From assembly GCA_022457155.1 (NCBI GenBank), contig JAJGOT010000454.1, positions 186,001 to 250,000 on the forward strand: a stretch of DNA of 64,000 nucleotides. The letters are read 5' to 3'. This document shows positions 1 to 11,953 of this stretch, piece by piece. Each line of letters begins with the position of its first letter. Position 1 is the stretch's first letter. Below the pieces are notes generated by a model. The model saw only the letters and a list, made by a program, of their open reading frames with translations. It was not told where the DNA came from and made no database searches. A program made the translations under genes and the position numbers. Source of the stretch: Cladopsammia gracilis (lineage: Eukaryota > Cnidaria > Anthozoa > Scleractinia > Dendrophylliidae).

Positions 1-281
1 CTGGTAACCTATACTCATGCACTTGCCGTAAGAAAGTTTTACAGTTTATTTTAAATAAAATAATAAACAAAAATAAATAAACAACACCAGGCCAGGAATC
101 ACTGGTACAAAAGGAACAAAATAGTGTCTATGAAGAGAACAGTTTTTATTGAAAGTATAAATAAATGACTCTGAAAAAGGAATTATTGGTAAAAAAATGG
201 GACAAAACAGTATTTGAAAAAAGAACACATGTACTGTATGGTACAATATTGCTAAAGGACTTGCCGAGGGTATAGCAGCCT
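1..281 (-). repeat. Dispersed repeat carrying the FMO exon-3 start (copy 1)
   Basis: This stretch is nearly identical to 45949-46231, differing by scattered substitutions and short indels. On the minus strand it contains a splice-acceptor-like sequence followed by a segment encoding HYFVPFVPVIPGL. That is the beginning of the last exon of the flavin monooxygenase gene located at 42456-52796. It is not a functional exon here because the FMO similarity ends after about 14 codons. The repeat is cut by the left edge of the window, so its full extent is unknown. Confidence 0.7.
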
Positions 282-669
282 GTGGACTTGTTTTCATTTC
301 AGTTTATCTAATGAGTTCATAATAACATAAATCGCTATAATTTAGAACGATATAAGCTCACTGAAGCTAGAAATTGCTGGCCGAAAACAGCCCAAAACCA
401 CCAAAAATCCGGCCGCCATTACTCAGTTTAAAAAGTCAAGCCCGTGATTATTCTAGAAAGCGGTCTCACGTGTGAGTTGTCTCGTGACGTCATATTCGCA
501 ACGAAGATCGTGGTCATTTCTTGGAATATTTACTCAGGAAGTGGACGTTTATACATGGTACGATAAGGAAATGTTTTTAAGTATTTATGGTGAACTTTTC
601 CCCGTTTGAGTTTGGTAAACGGATTATAATGGCTGTGTGCAGAAGCATCGAATCTTGACTTTTGTTTAC
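282..669. other. No gene; part of an inverted dispersed repeat pair
   Basis: No coding sequence is recognisable. The part at about 400-515 (GCCGCCATTACTC, then a CRE-like GTGACGTCATATTCGCAAC) resembles the reverse complement of about 4740-4870. These may be two copies of one dispersed repeat in opposite orientation, or the eroded ends of a larger element. I cannot decide between these. Confidence 0.35.
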
Positions 670-674
670 AATAC

Positions 675-1546
675 GCCCGGCGTATCCAATCGAACGTTCG
701 GTAATCGAACCCAATCGAACACCAATCGTTCGATTGGGTTCGGTAATCGAACGAAATCGAACTCACAATAAAATTTGGTCAATCGAACAAAATCGAACGT
801 TCGATTACCGAACAGTGAACAATCGAACCCAATCGAACGTTCGATTACCGAACAACCAACCATCGAACTCAATCGAACGTTCGATTATTATCACTTGCTA
901 CTTTTGTCATCCATGTTAATAGTAAGCACTTCCTCCAATGTAATTGCTGTCATGCTGGAAATTGCTCTTCTCCTGTCAACGTCGCTTTTAGCCGCCCTCG
1001 AGGACTTGGACAGACTGATGGCGGCAGCGTTTTGGCTACTGATAATGATTCTTCACATTTTGAACACCACTGCCTGTGTTGCAGTGAATGAAATAGTGCA
1101 ACTTCTGTTTGTGTGTAACGGTGACAAACAGGGCAGAAACCATATCCTTCCTTCTAATATAGAAATGTAAACGAAAGTGCATTTCATTATTTTACCGTCG
1201 TTTTGTTCTCTGCTACAAAATATATATTACTAAACATTGACATTCAGTTCGATATTTGGACGTTTTTCTATTTATTCCATTCAATAAAAGTTGATTATGA
1301 TTAGTCCTGCGTGATTTACTTATCAAGACATGGATTCCGAACAAAATCGAATCCGATTGAGTTTGATTGTGTTCGATTGGTTCGATTTTGTTCGATTGGT
1401 TCGATTTTGTTCGATTGGTTCGAAAATCGAACTCACAGCAAAATAGATGTTCGATTTTGTTCGATTACCGAACCCAATCGAACGATTGGTGTTCGATTGG
1501 GTTCGATTGATTTTTGGTTCGATTTTGTTCGATTGGATACGCCGGG
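675..1546. mobile_element. CCCGG-ended MITE 1 with TCGAAC repeat arrays
   Basis: A non-autonomous DNA element of 872 bp. Its ends are inverted repeats (GCCCGGCGTATCCAATCGAA at the left, the reverse complement of the same at the right). It is flanked by the 5-bp direct repeat AATAC (670-674 and 1547-1551), read as a target-site duplication. Inside each end is an array of short AATCGAAC/GTTCGATT words covering about 690-880 and 1330-1535. The middle (about 890-1310) is unique sequence with no recognisable protein. Elements at 36576-37234 and 48766-49829 share the architecture. The superfamily is not assigned. Confidence 0.75.
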
Positions 1547-1551
1547 AATAC

Positions 1552-4500
1552 GTGTATTATCATTCCACACTGAAGTTTAGCCATATAATAACAAATAAAG
1601 TCAACTGCTCGATAAACTATTTCTCACTAGATTCAGTTCCTTGAGTTTCTACAGTGCAAAACTAAAAGAATAAATTGGTGTCGTAGAAAAGTAAACGATG
1701 TTGTTATTACTGTTGTTGATAACACTGCAGACATCAAAGTGTACAGCTCAGGTTCTTGAATTATTGTAAACCTCATCAATAGTCCCAGTAGCAGATAGTT
1801 GGGGCAGAAGGGAAATTTTGTCCGCATCGATTTCATCCATTTAAATTTCCTTATCGTTGGTCTACATAAATCTGAGTGAATCAAACAAATCAGTTACTCA
1901 GCCTCGTGCAAGGTCAACACAATAATAAGCACTGTTGGAAGAGCTAGCATCTGTCAGTGTGTATTTTTTAATTCTCCCAAAATCACACAAGGTTGGCATA
2001 TGAAAGTTTAATGTGCAAGTTTTGAAAGAATGAACATATTGATATATATAACCATTATTTGATTTTCTAAGAAAGGAATTTGCAGAATGAACATTATTAA
2101 TACTTTGTTACATTTTACTATCATCTTGTTGCCTTCCCGGGTGCCTTTAAACTGATTACAGTTCAACAGTGTGTGGGTGGAAAGAATATGTTGTAGTTCA
2201 GCACAAGAGATCACCAGGCAATACTGTGGTTTCTTATTTTGTTCTTTTATGCTTTATTAAAGCCAGGTTCCCATGGCCACAGAGAAGGCCCTGCAAAATA
2301 GCAGATCATGTGACCATAAAAAACTCCAAATATCTTGGATATTTGACATACTGAAAATCCTCTATTACCCCCCCCCCCCCCCCCCACTTTTTTTGGAGAA
2401 AGAAATTGCCTGCAAAGTTGAGTTTAGTTTAACTACCGGTATGCAGATGCTGTATGAGGAAGGCCCTTCCTAGAGAACATCACAAGCAGAATATTTCCAG
2501 TGCATACCAGAAATGCCTCCTGGAAACACATTAGTTTGTAAATAAACACCTTGATCATTTATATACACCTGGGATACATTGAGTAGCTAGGTGCATAAAG
2601 GGCCAATTTTGAGTTTTGACATTTTTCACTCACAGTTGACGGTGTTTTGTTATCCAAAAGCAAAATACCATAATTTCTGTTGCTGTTGTTGATGATTACC
2701 ATTAGCTGATTTAAAAGAGATTCGGTTAGACATAAACATCCCACACCTTTGAAAATATATTTTGACCTGAAATGTATTTTGCCCTTTTCTTCTGTGAAAA
2801 TACAGGATCTTTTGGCCTGATTGGCTCCATTTACTTTATCTTACATGAACAGAACCTGTTATTACTTTTGCAAGAGAGTACATTCTTGGCTAAAAAAATA
2901 CTTCGTGAGTGAAAAATGTCAAAACTCTACATAAACCCTTTATGTGCTGAGTCAGGAGCTCAATGAAAAAAACAACGACAGAAAATAGCAGTAAATGAGA
3001 ACTAGGCTTACTAAAGTAAATTAAGTGTTTTATAAACAAAAAAGTTAATCTTCCTTTAATATACAGTACATTGTGTATGGAGCTCTGCTTTATACATGTA
3101 GACACTGCTTAATACTGACAATAATATTGCTGGGTTTCATGTGACGTCACGGCGGCCATGTTGGAGTCCCCGTACAAAAGAATTTTAATCAACTTCTTTT
3201 GTTAGGGACTCCAACATGGCTGCCATGGCCTTTGTCATTTGAGTCCCACGGGACTGAAGGTCACGTGAGTGAACACCAGCAATTGATTATTGCAGACAGT
3301 TTCCTCTCTCCCAATTGAATTACATCCAATATGTTTTTTCTTTAAAATTGCCCTTCCCACAGTGTTGTTATAAAAGAGATCTAATAGCATTCAACTGTAC
3401 CTTTTAGAAGGCATGATGGCTTGGCAGCTCGTTAGTTATCTGACATGTTAACATTTCTATCCTTAGTTGTTTACGGGGTCAGATTCTCCATTTAACAGGA
3501 AAGTCAATGAAAAGAGGTATTGCAAATACACACAAAGAAAGTGGCTGGGTAATAATCCAACATTGCTCAATACATCACACACTCTTAGTGCTTGGAAGAG
3601 ACCACCTTGGGGAATATTGCCTCACAGCTTCATTTTGGGTAGATTTCAATGTTAAATCCAAACATACTATATATGACTAAATGGTACAAATTTAAATAGA
3701 GTTTGCTATCCTGATTGTACACAGAAATGTTTCATACCTAGGGCAATGCCACCTTTTCTAGTATCACTTTGAAAAGCCAAAAAAAAAAACATTTGTAAAG
3801 GAAATAAAAAAATGCTTCAGTTTTGTTGGCAACGAAACTATAACTAGGCGTCTTTGACTGCAGATGGACTGGATTACAACTTGAAATAAAAATGGTTCTT
3901 CCTTTGTGTATTGGAAATATCACTTAATTTCTATTACTTGTTCTCTGTTGAAGGAATCACTTCTATCAAAGAACCAAAGGTAGTTAGTTAAACAATTAGT
4001 AGTTTTGCACAAGAAAGCAAAATCCCCTTGACTTTTCCCCTTTAAAATGTAAAAACAAACAGTACAAGATGCATCAAGGATGCAGTCCCACTGCACTGTG
4101 CTTTATTAAATTTTTAATCTGAAAATATTGCAGGACCAACATAAACACAACAGTTGACATGTGTCAATGGGCAACAATTTCATGTGACTTTAAAATAGAA
4201 AACTAAGAACACAGATAATAAATTGGATAACAAAAAGAATATTTTTAGTGGAGTATTTAAAAAAACTCAAGCCTGAAAGCCTATATAGCCAGTTGATGTG
4301 CACGTTTGAGAAACAAAAAATGCATACATGTACGCCACTCACCCGGTACATGAATGTTGTTTCACAATATTCTTGCATGCATCCTGGTTCACATGTTTCA
4401 CTCAGTCTCTCAAATTCCCTTGGAAAGTAAATCCGCGGTAGTAGCAGTAGTAAACTATTACAAAGCGTTTCCTAGCGGTTGAGTTTCCCCTGATATTATT

Positions 4501-6300
4501 AAAAGAAAGTATCCATCTTGAGCGGTTCGGCGCGTTGAACTCTCACAGAACTGGCTGGTAGACGATTTGTGTAAAGAAATTCTGCCTTTTGAGAGTGTTT
4601 CGGCGCCCGTGTTGTACAAAATTACCAGGAGGCATCTTCTCGAACGTTCACAAAAACATCTTCGGCATAAAGCAGGCCCTAGAACCACCAACATTAAAAT
4701 AAAGGTCTTGTTTATGCGAGATCAGCCTTTCCACACAACGAAGCGGCCATTGTTGTGTTGCGAATATGACGTCATCTTCCTCTCGACTCAACTAGATCCA
4801 GCTCTCTATGTCGTTCTCGGCCATTTTTAAATCGAGTAATGGCGGCAAGCCGAAGCTGAACTTTACGTTTAAAATAACTGCGCTTCCCGTTGGAATTTTA
4901 ACTTAAAATTTGGCATGGTAAGTATTCAGCACTTCTACTTTCCAAAACTGAAGAGAAAGGGAGGTGCAAAATTTTGATCATAGTACCACTTTAATTAGTG
5001 ATATTTAGCTTATTTCTAACCAATCACTTTCTGTTATTCTGTTGTATGTCATATTTCATATGATTTATATGTAACGGTCATTCTATTTCTGTATTCATTT
5101 TTGTTTTCTAGCCCCCGTAGAAGGTTTGTTTTGCAAACCGAAATATCGGGCAAATATATTCAACTGTTTATTATTTTTTTATTTCACTTCTGTCTCTATC
5201 TTTTCTTCTTGCCGTAAGGATCAGTTTGCCGTTTTACCATTACTATTTCAAGATTTTTACTGATCCAGGTCTACGATAGATCCGGTACTCTGTCTTCATT
5301 GGTTTGTCGTTGTGGTTTTACCGTTATCATAGTTTTTGAATACCCGAATATAACACCATGGAAAAGACCTTCACTTTGTTAACAATTCTTATATTGCTAA
5401 TCAACTGCCTCTAGCTTATGAAAAAAGACAATTACTGAATTAATTAGACAGTGTGCCTGGGCCATAAGCACGAAAATCTCAATCACGTAAATATTTATAT
5501 TAGTAGAGATTTTTTTTACGAAAGCCAACATATCAGCTTGCATGTATATACTAAAATTGCCAAGGTAATGCTGACAAAGTGAAGTCAGCCCTATTTAATG
5601 TTACAAGATTTCTGTTCTCTATATACATGTAAATGCGCGCTCTGATTGAATTAGGTGTTTTAGTGTTTTATGCTAAGTAAACACCGCTGTCAACACGACT
5701 ATGACGTCGTTGTCACATGCTTTCTCTTTCAGTTTAACCGCACAGCAGTTTAACGTGCATCGAGTGCGCTCACCGCCAAATTGTTTCCGGGAATGTTGAT
5801 TCTCTTCATTTTGCGCATGTCCAACTGCGCGAAGGGAAACTAAACACCGAAACCTCCACACAAACCTCTGGTTTCCTAATAAATAAATTGCTAACGTTCT
5901 TTATACAACACGAGTCCATTACTTTTTGAAGAGCGCTGTTTAAATAAACGATTATTCGTGAAATGAATGTGTATTTATTCATAGTCCAGGCCTCCCCTAA
6001 TATTGACAAAAAAGATTGCCCGAAAGCCGGAACAATTCCTTTGACAATGCACCGAAATCGCTTATTTTATTAAAACTTAACATTGCGAAATTGGAAGGCT
6101 GTCGTATCCAGTGGGCAAAACTGCTAGCACATCTCTGCCATCGAGAAGAGATCGTACAGCCGATACTTGTTCAGGTTTCAAGCTCCAATTGTAGCCACCA
6201 GCGAGATTTAAATCGGCCAAAGCTTTCGCCAAAACGTCTCCGTCCCGGCGCCGCTATCGTGAATGTGATGTGTTTACATTTTTGAATAAATTACTCATTG
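1552..6300. other. Gene-poor stretch with simple repeats and one hairpin
   Basis: I find no gene in this interval. The open frames are short, in AT-rich sequence, and without recognisable motifs. It holds a poly-C run near 2367-2385, a hairpin at 3151-3224, and a repeat at about 4740-4870 that is inverted relative to about 400-515. The stretch at about 5110-5290 resembles the 3-prime tail of a Penelope-like element, but no coding part is present. Confidence 0.4.
3151..3224. repeat. Hairpin-forming inverted repeat
   Basis: Arms at 3151-3171 and 3204-3224 (GGCGGCCATGTTGGAGTCCC against its near-perfect complement) are extended by an inner complementary ACAAAAGAA/TTCTTTTGT pair. The loop is about 10 bases. 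It is probably a remnant of a foldback element. Confidence 0.6.
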
Positions 6301-6419
6301 TGTGTTAGCCAATCAGATCTTGCGGAGCGGCCGCAGAAATGAACAAAAGAGGGTCTTTGTTGAAGGCGTCATTTCCCATTCTTTCCCCAGTTTCCCCCTC
6401 CCCGACGACTGCTACGCAG

Positions 6420-7020
6420 GCAATGTTTACACCAAAGTACTCAACCCGCCCCGAGGTCCAAACCCTTACCCTTTGATCCTTTCATGTCCCATTTTTGACA
6501 GAAAAGGTACCCCTTTCATATACCTTTCATTGAAAATGGTACCCATTTCATATACCTTTCATTGAAAATGGTTCCCCTTTCATATAGCCTTTACGTGCGT
6601 GTTTGAAATATTTTGAAAGCCCCTTTTTATAATACTTAAATGGCAGTTTTTTTCCTACCCTTTTTATACTTCAACTCGTGTTTTCACTACCCTTTCCTAT
6701 AAGTAAATAAGAAGCAAAGGACCGCGAACGAAAATGCTGCCGGCGTACGTACGCGCTACTTTTTCTATCTTTTTGCTGCTACACCGTGCTGACGAGACCC
6801 AACCAGGTCGAAACAGCTGTCTACGGTTGCATTGGGCTCTATCATGTCGTTGTCGCGTTTAATGTTCTACGCAGTATCAGCCTTGCTCGATACTTTGATT
6901 GATCCTTTCCTACACTTCGTGAAATCCCTACCCTTTCATATACCTCCAGCCTGAAAAAGGTACCACTTTCGGGCGGAGCATCCCCGTATAGCCCATTAGG
7001 GAGTACTCCCGGGGGGAAAT
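6420..7020. repeat. Low-complexity repeat block (CCTTTCATATACC units)
   Basis: Imperfect copies of a phrase built on CCCTTTCATATACCTTTCA and GAAAATGGTACC recur at about 6508-6590 and 6925-6970. The block ends at AGTACTCCCGGGGGG near 7000-7016. There is no coding signal. Confidence 0.45.
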
Positions 7021-7134
7021 TCACTAAACGCATATCTCTAATAAACACCCGGCCCCTTGGCCCCATCCCCAAATCCTCCTTGAAAAATATCAGCAATACA
7101 AACAAAACTATATAGTGCATAAATGAAACTAGTT

Positions 7135-7225
7135 TTACGTTTTATGGATGTAGTAAGTTGTATTCCAACCAGAAGTCTTTGCAGAAAAACGAAATAAACG
7201 CCTCTTTTTAGTAAACGTGCTCGAA
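7135..7225 (+). repeat. Dispersed repeat, inverted copy at 63518-63592
   Basis: The sequence around GATGTAGTAAGTTGTATTCC and the following CAACCAGAAGTC recurs as a reverse complement at the right end of the window. Both copies continue into an AATAAACGCC phrase. This suggests ends of the same DNA-transposon family. Confidence 0.5.
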
Positions 7226-7578
7226 TGGGTCACCCGAAGGGACACCATTTTCTTAGGCCTCTAGGATGCCACATGTTTTCCACTACTTGAAAAGGAAACC
7301 GCAAAAATTAGTTCCCAGCGGATATTTCAGTTAATTCGAGCCGCAAAAATTTGTTCCCGCAAACCTAAAAAAAAATCGCCAATCCGCAAAATAAAAGTCC
7401 CGCAAAAATTTCATGCTACAAGGTAAATGCCATGTACGGTATGTGATCAAAGGTAGAGACTTGATTCCATAACTCAAAAGGAGGTCGCGGTGCCCAGCGG
7501 TTTTAGTGAAAACAAGGTTTGGGTGGGGGTGCTCAGTCTCGCGGGCTCAAAAACCTCCTTTTGAGCTATAGAATCTAG

Positions 7579-8737
7579 AACGATTTGATAAAAAAGCAAG
7601 GCTGATAAACGGTACGGAAACGACTATATTTGTAAAAAATCCAATATTTCGAAAGGCACAGCCTTTCTTCTTCAGGGTCTTACAGATAATAACTCGTAAG
7701 GCAAAAAAACGTTACAATTTAAATTTAAAAGGGGGCGGGGGATTAAATATGATACTATGACAGCATAAACTGAAGTGACAAAGTAAATGTAAATAACCGT
7801 AAATAACTAAGCAATATAGAGGTAAGAAAAACATGCAACACAATACTACAGTAAATATAAGTAATGGAAACTGAGAAAAGATGTCATGTTTCATCTCTTC
7901 TATTTAAACCTAAAGGTTCAAGGGTCTGACCTCTCTCAATAAGATATGCTTCTCTTGCTTTACGTACACCGTCACGATTAGTTTTAACGAGTTCAAGAGG
8001 GATAAGTTGCATATCAGAAGCGGTATGGTCGTTAGAAGGAAATGTTCTGAGACTGCAGTAGGTTTAGAGATGTGACAACGATTGCATTGTACCATGTAAA
8101 TGACGTTTTTTGAGTTGCAGTCGATGTGATGATTAATACGTCTTGTTTCACCGGTAGAATGCAAACAATACATAGGAGAAACCAAACGACGACTTAAAGA
8201 CCGCTTCAACGAACATCGAAGACCAGTTGACAAACAAACTAACATCTCTAAACCTACTGCAGTCTCAAAACATTTCCTTTCTAACGACCATACCGCTTCT
8301 GATATGCAACTTATCCCTCTTGAACTCGTTAAAACTAATCGTGACGGTGTACGTAAAGCAAGAGAAGCATATCTTATTGAGAGAGGTCAGACCCTTGAAC
8401 CTTTAGGTTTAAATAGAAGAGATGAAACATGACATCTTTTCTCAGTTTCCATTACTTATATTTACTGTAGTATTGTGTTGCATGTTTTTCTTACCTCTAT
8501 ATTGCTTAGTTATTTACGGTTATTTACATTTACTTTGTCACTTCAGTTTATGCTGTCATAGTATCATATTTAATCCCCCGCCCCCTTTTAAATTTAAATT
8601 GTAACGTTTTTTTGCCTTACGAGTTATTATCTGTAAGACCCTGAAGAAGAAAGGCTGTGCCTTTCGAAATATTGGATTTTTTACAAATATAGTCGTTTCC
8701 GTACCGTTTATCAGCCTTGCGTTTTTATCAAATCGTT
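7579..8737. mobile_element. Head-to-head palindrome of Penelope-like retroelement 3-prime ends
   Basis: Two nearly identical arms of about 500 bp (7579-8078 and 8241-8737) face each other around a spacer of about 160 bp. Each arm carries the same small reading frame and the same 3-prime tail (CGAAATATTGG). The outward-reading sequence encodes the C-terminal GIY-YIG endonuclease region of a Penelope-like element. The minus arm has VIYMVQCNRC; the plus arm has QYIGETKRRLKDRFNEHRR and then AREAYLIERG. The minus arm lacks exactly the block that begins the plus arm, so the two halves share one breakpoint. Reverse transcriptase is absent, so the copy is 5-prime truncated and cannot move by itself. 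Confidence 0.75.
8160..8432 (+). pseudogene. Penelope-like element GIY-YIG nuclease fragment
   Basis: Read on the plus strand from about 8168, the frame gives QYIGETKRRLKDRFNEHRR, followed by a region with AVSKHF and AREAYLIERG, ending LGLNRRDET and a stop. In Penelope-like elements this is the C-terminal GIY-YIG endonuclease, which nicks DNA for target-primed reverse transcription. The upstream reverse transcriptase and the first half of GIY-YIG are missing on this arm. The first half survives on the opposite arm (minus strand, about 8085-8150). It is a relic. Confidence 0.65.
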
Positions 8738-8827
8738 TTATTATTTTATAGCTGATTAGATCCTTTACTACAGGATCCGGTGCTTCTATCTCGTTACGGT
8801 GGTCTTTGCAAATACAGTTACTTGTTT

Positions 8828-9348
8828 TCTATTCTTGGCTTTCACATGACGTCATAAAAATTAAAAAATCTAAAGAAAACGTCCTACAAAGCTGTTTCTA
8901 ACATGGTATGTGGATACAAGTGTTATAATCTTTCACAAAAAGTTTCAGGTTTTAACGATGTTTTGCTTCCGATTAACAAAGGTTTTAAATGTGTCACGCA
9001 ATGCGTCACGCTATTTCAGATAAGCCGCGAAAATAAACAAAATTGAATCAGCTGAAAGTTATTGTTTGCATTATAAGTGCTTATAAGCCGAGTTAATTGA
9101 GCTTATAGCAAATACAATATTTTTGGATGTGATTTTTGGTGTAATTAAGACGCTCCATACATTTCTTACTAAAAATATCTTATACTCGTTCGCCTATAAC
9201 TCTTGAACGAAATGCTTTTGCGCTTCAAAATTTGGCCAAGATGTGTATTTTTGAACTCTTTACAATTCCATAAACATTTTGGATTCGAAATCTATTTTTT
9301 AATGCTTCTGAATTTTGATATGACGTAAGTGAAAGCCAAGAATAGAAT
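8828..9348. mobile_element. MITE with CTATTCTTGGCTTTCAC terminal repeats
   Basis: Both ends carry TTCTATTCTTGGCTTTCAC as inverted repeats, followed by a TGACGTCA-like motif. The length is about 520 bp. No protein is encoded. A diverged relative in opposite orientation lies at 10451-10864. It shares the internal stretch around CAAAATTTGGCC and ACAATTCCATAAA. Confidence 0.6.
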
Positions 9349-10450
9349 CTAGCCATTTCCGTGACCAAACGAAACGACGGCTCTGGGTATGCGTAACGTT
9401 ACTTCACACATGCGCAAGGAGAAATGCGACTGTAAGCACATTCCGATCCACGGACGGCGCAAACAATCTTATGAACTGGCGAACGTCCGAGGCTCCTTCT
9501 GCCTTGCCCTCCTCGCCAATTGCGTCGCTTTTTTCATACAATCATTCAGAAAATCATGGAACAAGAGAATGGTCTTGTATTACACCACGTCTCTCTCGCT
9601 AACAACCACAATCTTGAAAGAGCTAGCGATTTACAGAAGTGTAGCAGCTTTCGAAAGCTTATCTGTGATTGGCTTACATATTTCGCGCGTAATTTATGGG
9701 TATCGAGGGTATCGGGAGGATATCATTGGCTAAATCTCAGTAACCCTTTTCGTGATTGGCTATTGGGTTTCACGCATTCCCTGCAAACGCGTAACGACGC
9801 TTCATGCAATGCGCGGAGCTAATGCCCGGTGAAATCGTCAGGATCGGAGTTTCATCGCATCGTCAGGAGTTATTGCAGTACAGTGATTTTACATCAACTG
9901 TTGTCAAGTTCAAAATCGTCATAATCATCGAATCGTCAGGACTTTTTACAGTGATTTTATATCAACAATTGTCAAGTAATCGGCTGGTGAAAGTGCGGAT
10001 CGCGGTTCTGCCTTGGCATCGTTTTGCAGCTGAGGATTACCCTAACGTGTAATGGTGGGTTGACGATTTCTTTGTTGTTTGTTAGTTCTTAGATGTTTTT
10101 AGTTCTTAGTGATATTTTGATATAAGTGATATTTTGGCGATGCGATCTGCTAGCGTGGCGGAATTGAAATTGTCATGTTTTAAAAGCGTGTTACATGCGA
10201 AAGATTACTCCCTCATAGAGAATAACACGAACTGGTGATTTGGCAACGAAACTCAAGTAGACCGCAAATAATAAAGTGGATTAGCTTTTGGGAGATTTGC
10301 GGGAATGCTAAAATAAGAAAACTGTGGAGAATGTTGTTGTAACTTGGGAAACATTTTTGCATGTTGAATAATCGTCTAAATCGCAACTGTATTAAATATT
10401 AGCATAAGAAATTATATAAGCTTACATCTCGTTCTTCCACATGCAAACAA
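9349..10450. other. Unassigned sequence, open frames not recognised
   Basis: Overlapping plus-strand frames at 9389-9733, 9520-9822 and 9804-10052 show no motif, signal peptide or splice pattern that I recognise. The region is slightly more GC-rich than its surroundings. I cannot support a gene here. Confidence 0.3.
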
Positions 10451-10864
10451 TAGAGCGTTTTCACTGACGCCATATCAAAATTCAAAAGCCGTTTTCGATT
10501 CCAAAATATTTATGGAATTGTAGAGAGTTTAACACTACAGATGTGGGCCAAATTTTGAAGGGCAAGAGCATTTCGTTCAAGAGAAATCTATTAAGCGGCC
10601 ATCTTGGTCTCCCACTTTGGAACACAAACATGGCGGCCGAAAATCTAATTACACCAAAGATCCCAAAATATTGTATTCACTATAAGTGCCATTAAATCGG
10701 TTTATAAACATCAATAATTCAAAAATAACTTTCAACTGGTTCAATTTTGTTTATAGTTCAATTTTGTTAATTTTCACGGCTTATTTGAAATAGCCTGACA
10801 TTGCATGACACTGCATACACTGTACTTAAGATTTTATGACATCATGTGAAAAATAATACTCTAT
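10451..10864. mobile_element. Diverged MITE related to 8828-9348
   Basis: It begins TAGAGCGTTTTCACTGACG and ends with a complementary GTGAAAAATAATACTCTA. Its inner sequence matches the reverse complement of the element at 8828-9348, including the AATTCCATAAATATTTTGG-like stretch. It is non-coding. Confidence 0.5.
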
Positions 10865-11511
10865 AACCCCAATTGAAGTTGCAAGCATTTCCATCATTTC
10901 CTTGTATTTCAACGCTGAATGAAAAATATTGGTTTGCTCTTCCTACAACTGTAATTACCGGTATTTCTTGTTTGTGTCATGGAGTACAAACGCGATTCAA
11001 ACATTGTATTTCATAAAAATAAATACCCTCAGCATGATTTGCTGTCTTTAATAAAAGGTGGTACATACTGATTGAATGGGTTCAAAAAGAATCGTTGCCA
11101 TGCTCTGATTGGCTACTTGGGATAGCAAGTGCTATCCACCTCCAAGCATTTGCGTACGAAAATTTTTATTGTTGACAGGGGTTAATGAGTTAAAAATCAT
11201 CATTTTCATGCTATAGTGTCTCACTGTTTTAGTATATAACAACTATTCACGTCAGTGTCGGTGGCCAGTGGTGGATATTTTGTGGCTCGGTAAATATCCA
11301 CCGCTACCCACGGACACTGAGAGAGAGCAGCAATAATTTGAGCATCTGGTACTGTGTTGAGGAATCTCTTGCATGGTGCAGGCTTGTGTTGGGCATCTGA
11401 AACAACATCATGCCAGTTAACAAGATTTCTTAGTGCAAACAGGGAAGTTCTGTGACATGCTGCTGATCCACTGTAGAACCGCCCAAAAATAAGCTGTAAA
11501 AGACAAATACA

Positions 11512-11735
11512 GTGTACCGTATTTATTCGGCTATAAGCCGAGCTATTTTTTCGGAAATTTTGACTTGAAACTGGCCAAAAAAATTTGAAGAAGGGGGTTC
11601 GGCTTATAGCCGTGAGTTTTAGGTTTTTTTTTTGTTCAGGTATCAATTAGAACAAAAGCAAATGTCACGCAAATTCTATGATCGGCTTGTAGCCAAGTCA
11701 GAATTAATAAAACACAATAAATACAAGTTGAAACT
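11512..11735. repeat. Repeat with CGGCTATAAGCCG palindrome
   Basis: It contains ATTCGGCTATAAGCCGAGC and the inverted TTCGGCTTATAGCCG about 70 bases later, then GATCGGCTTGTAGCC. It looks like a short foldback element. No gene product is encoded. Confidence 0.4.
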
Positions 11736-11764
11736 GTTGGTCAATGAACTTTTATAGATTTGGT

Positions 11765-11780
11765 GGCTCCTAAAGGAGCC
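11765..11780 (-). promoter_or_regulatory. Histone-mRNA-like 3-prime stem-loop
   Basis: On the minus strand the sequence reads GGCTCC-TTTA-GGAGCC, preceded by AAAC and followed by ACCAAAT. A six-base-pair stem, four-base U-rich loop and ACC flank match the layout of metazoan replication-dependent histone mRNA 3-prime ends. No histone coding sequence is adjacent. A second copy lies at 29607-29622. Confidence 0.4.
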
Positions 11781-11812
11781 GTTTGTTAAAGGGCATTCAA
11801 CTGATAAACAGT

Positions 11813-11953
11813 TTACTCGCCATCTGCATCGCTGTCATCTTCACTGTCTGTCTCGAACTCGTTGTCTTCCTCGTCTTCAATTTCCTGCACCTCTTCAGCA
11901 TAGATTTCGTCGTCCTCCGCCCGTCCAAAGCATTTGTATATCATTATTACAGT
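11813..11953 (-). CDS. Acidic C-terminal exon fragment, function unknown
   Basis: A minus-strand frame ends with a strongly acidic stretch (AEDDEIYAEEVQEIEDEEDN, then FETDSEDDSDADGE) and a TAA at 11813-11815. The amino-acid bias and clean stop suggest real coding sequence, probably the tail exon of a larger, possibly transposon-derived, protein. The upstream exon boundary is not defined. A histone-type stem-loop lies about 32 bases beyond the stop. I do not recognise the protein. Confidence 0.3.
   Translation of the reverse strand, partial: TVIMIYKCFGRAEDDEIYAEEVQEIEDEEDNEFETDSEDDSDADGE

Noticed and set aside
1..281. A separate FMO exon at the left edge
   Set aside because: Only about 14 codons match FMO exon 3, then the similarity stops, so it is a repeat fragment.
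775..1170. A 131-codon plus-strand frame
   Set aside because: It lies within the CCCGG-ended MITE and reads into its short-repeat array; no homology is recognisable.
7712..8604. Two identical 60-codon frames on opposite strands as a gene pair
   Set aside because: They are the mirrored 3-prime tails of the palindromic Penelope-like element and have no conserved protein.
9389..10052. A gene from overlapping plus-strand frames
   Set aside because: No motif, splice signal or similarity could be seen and the frames overlap each other arbitrarily.
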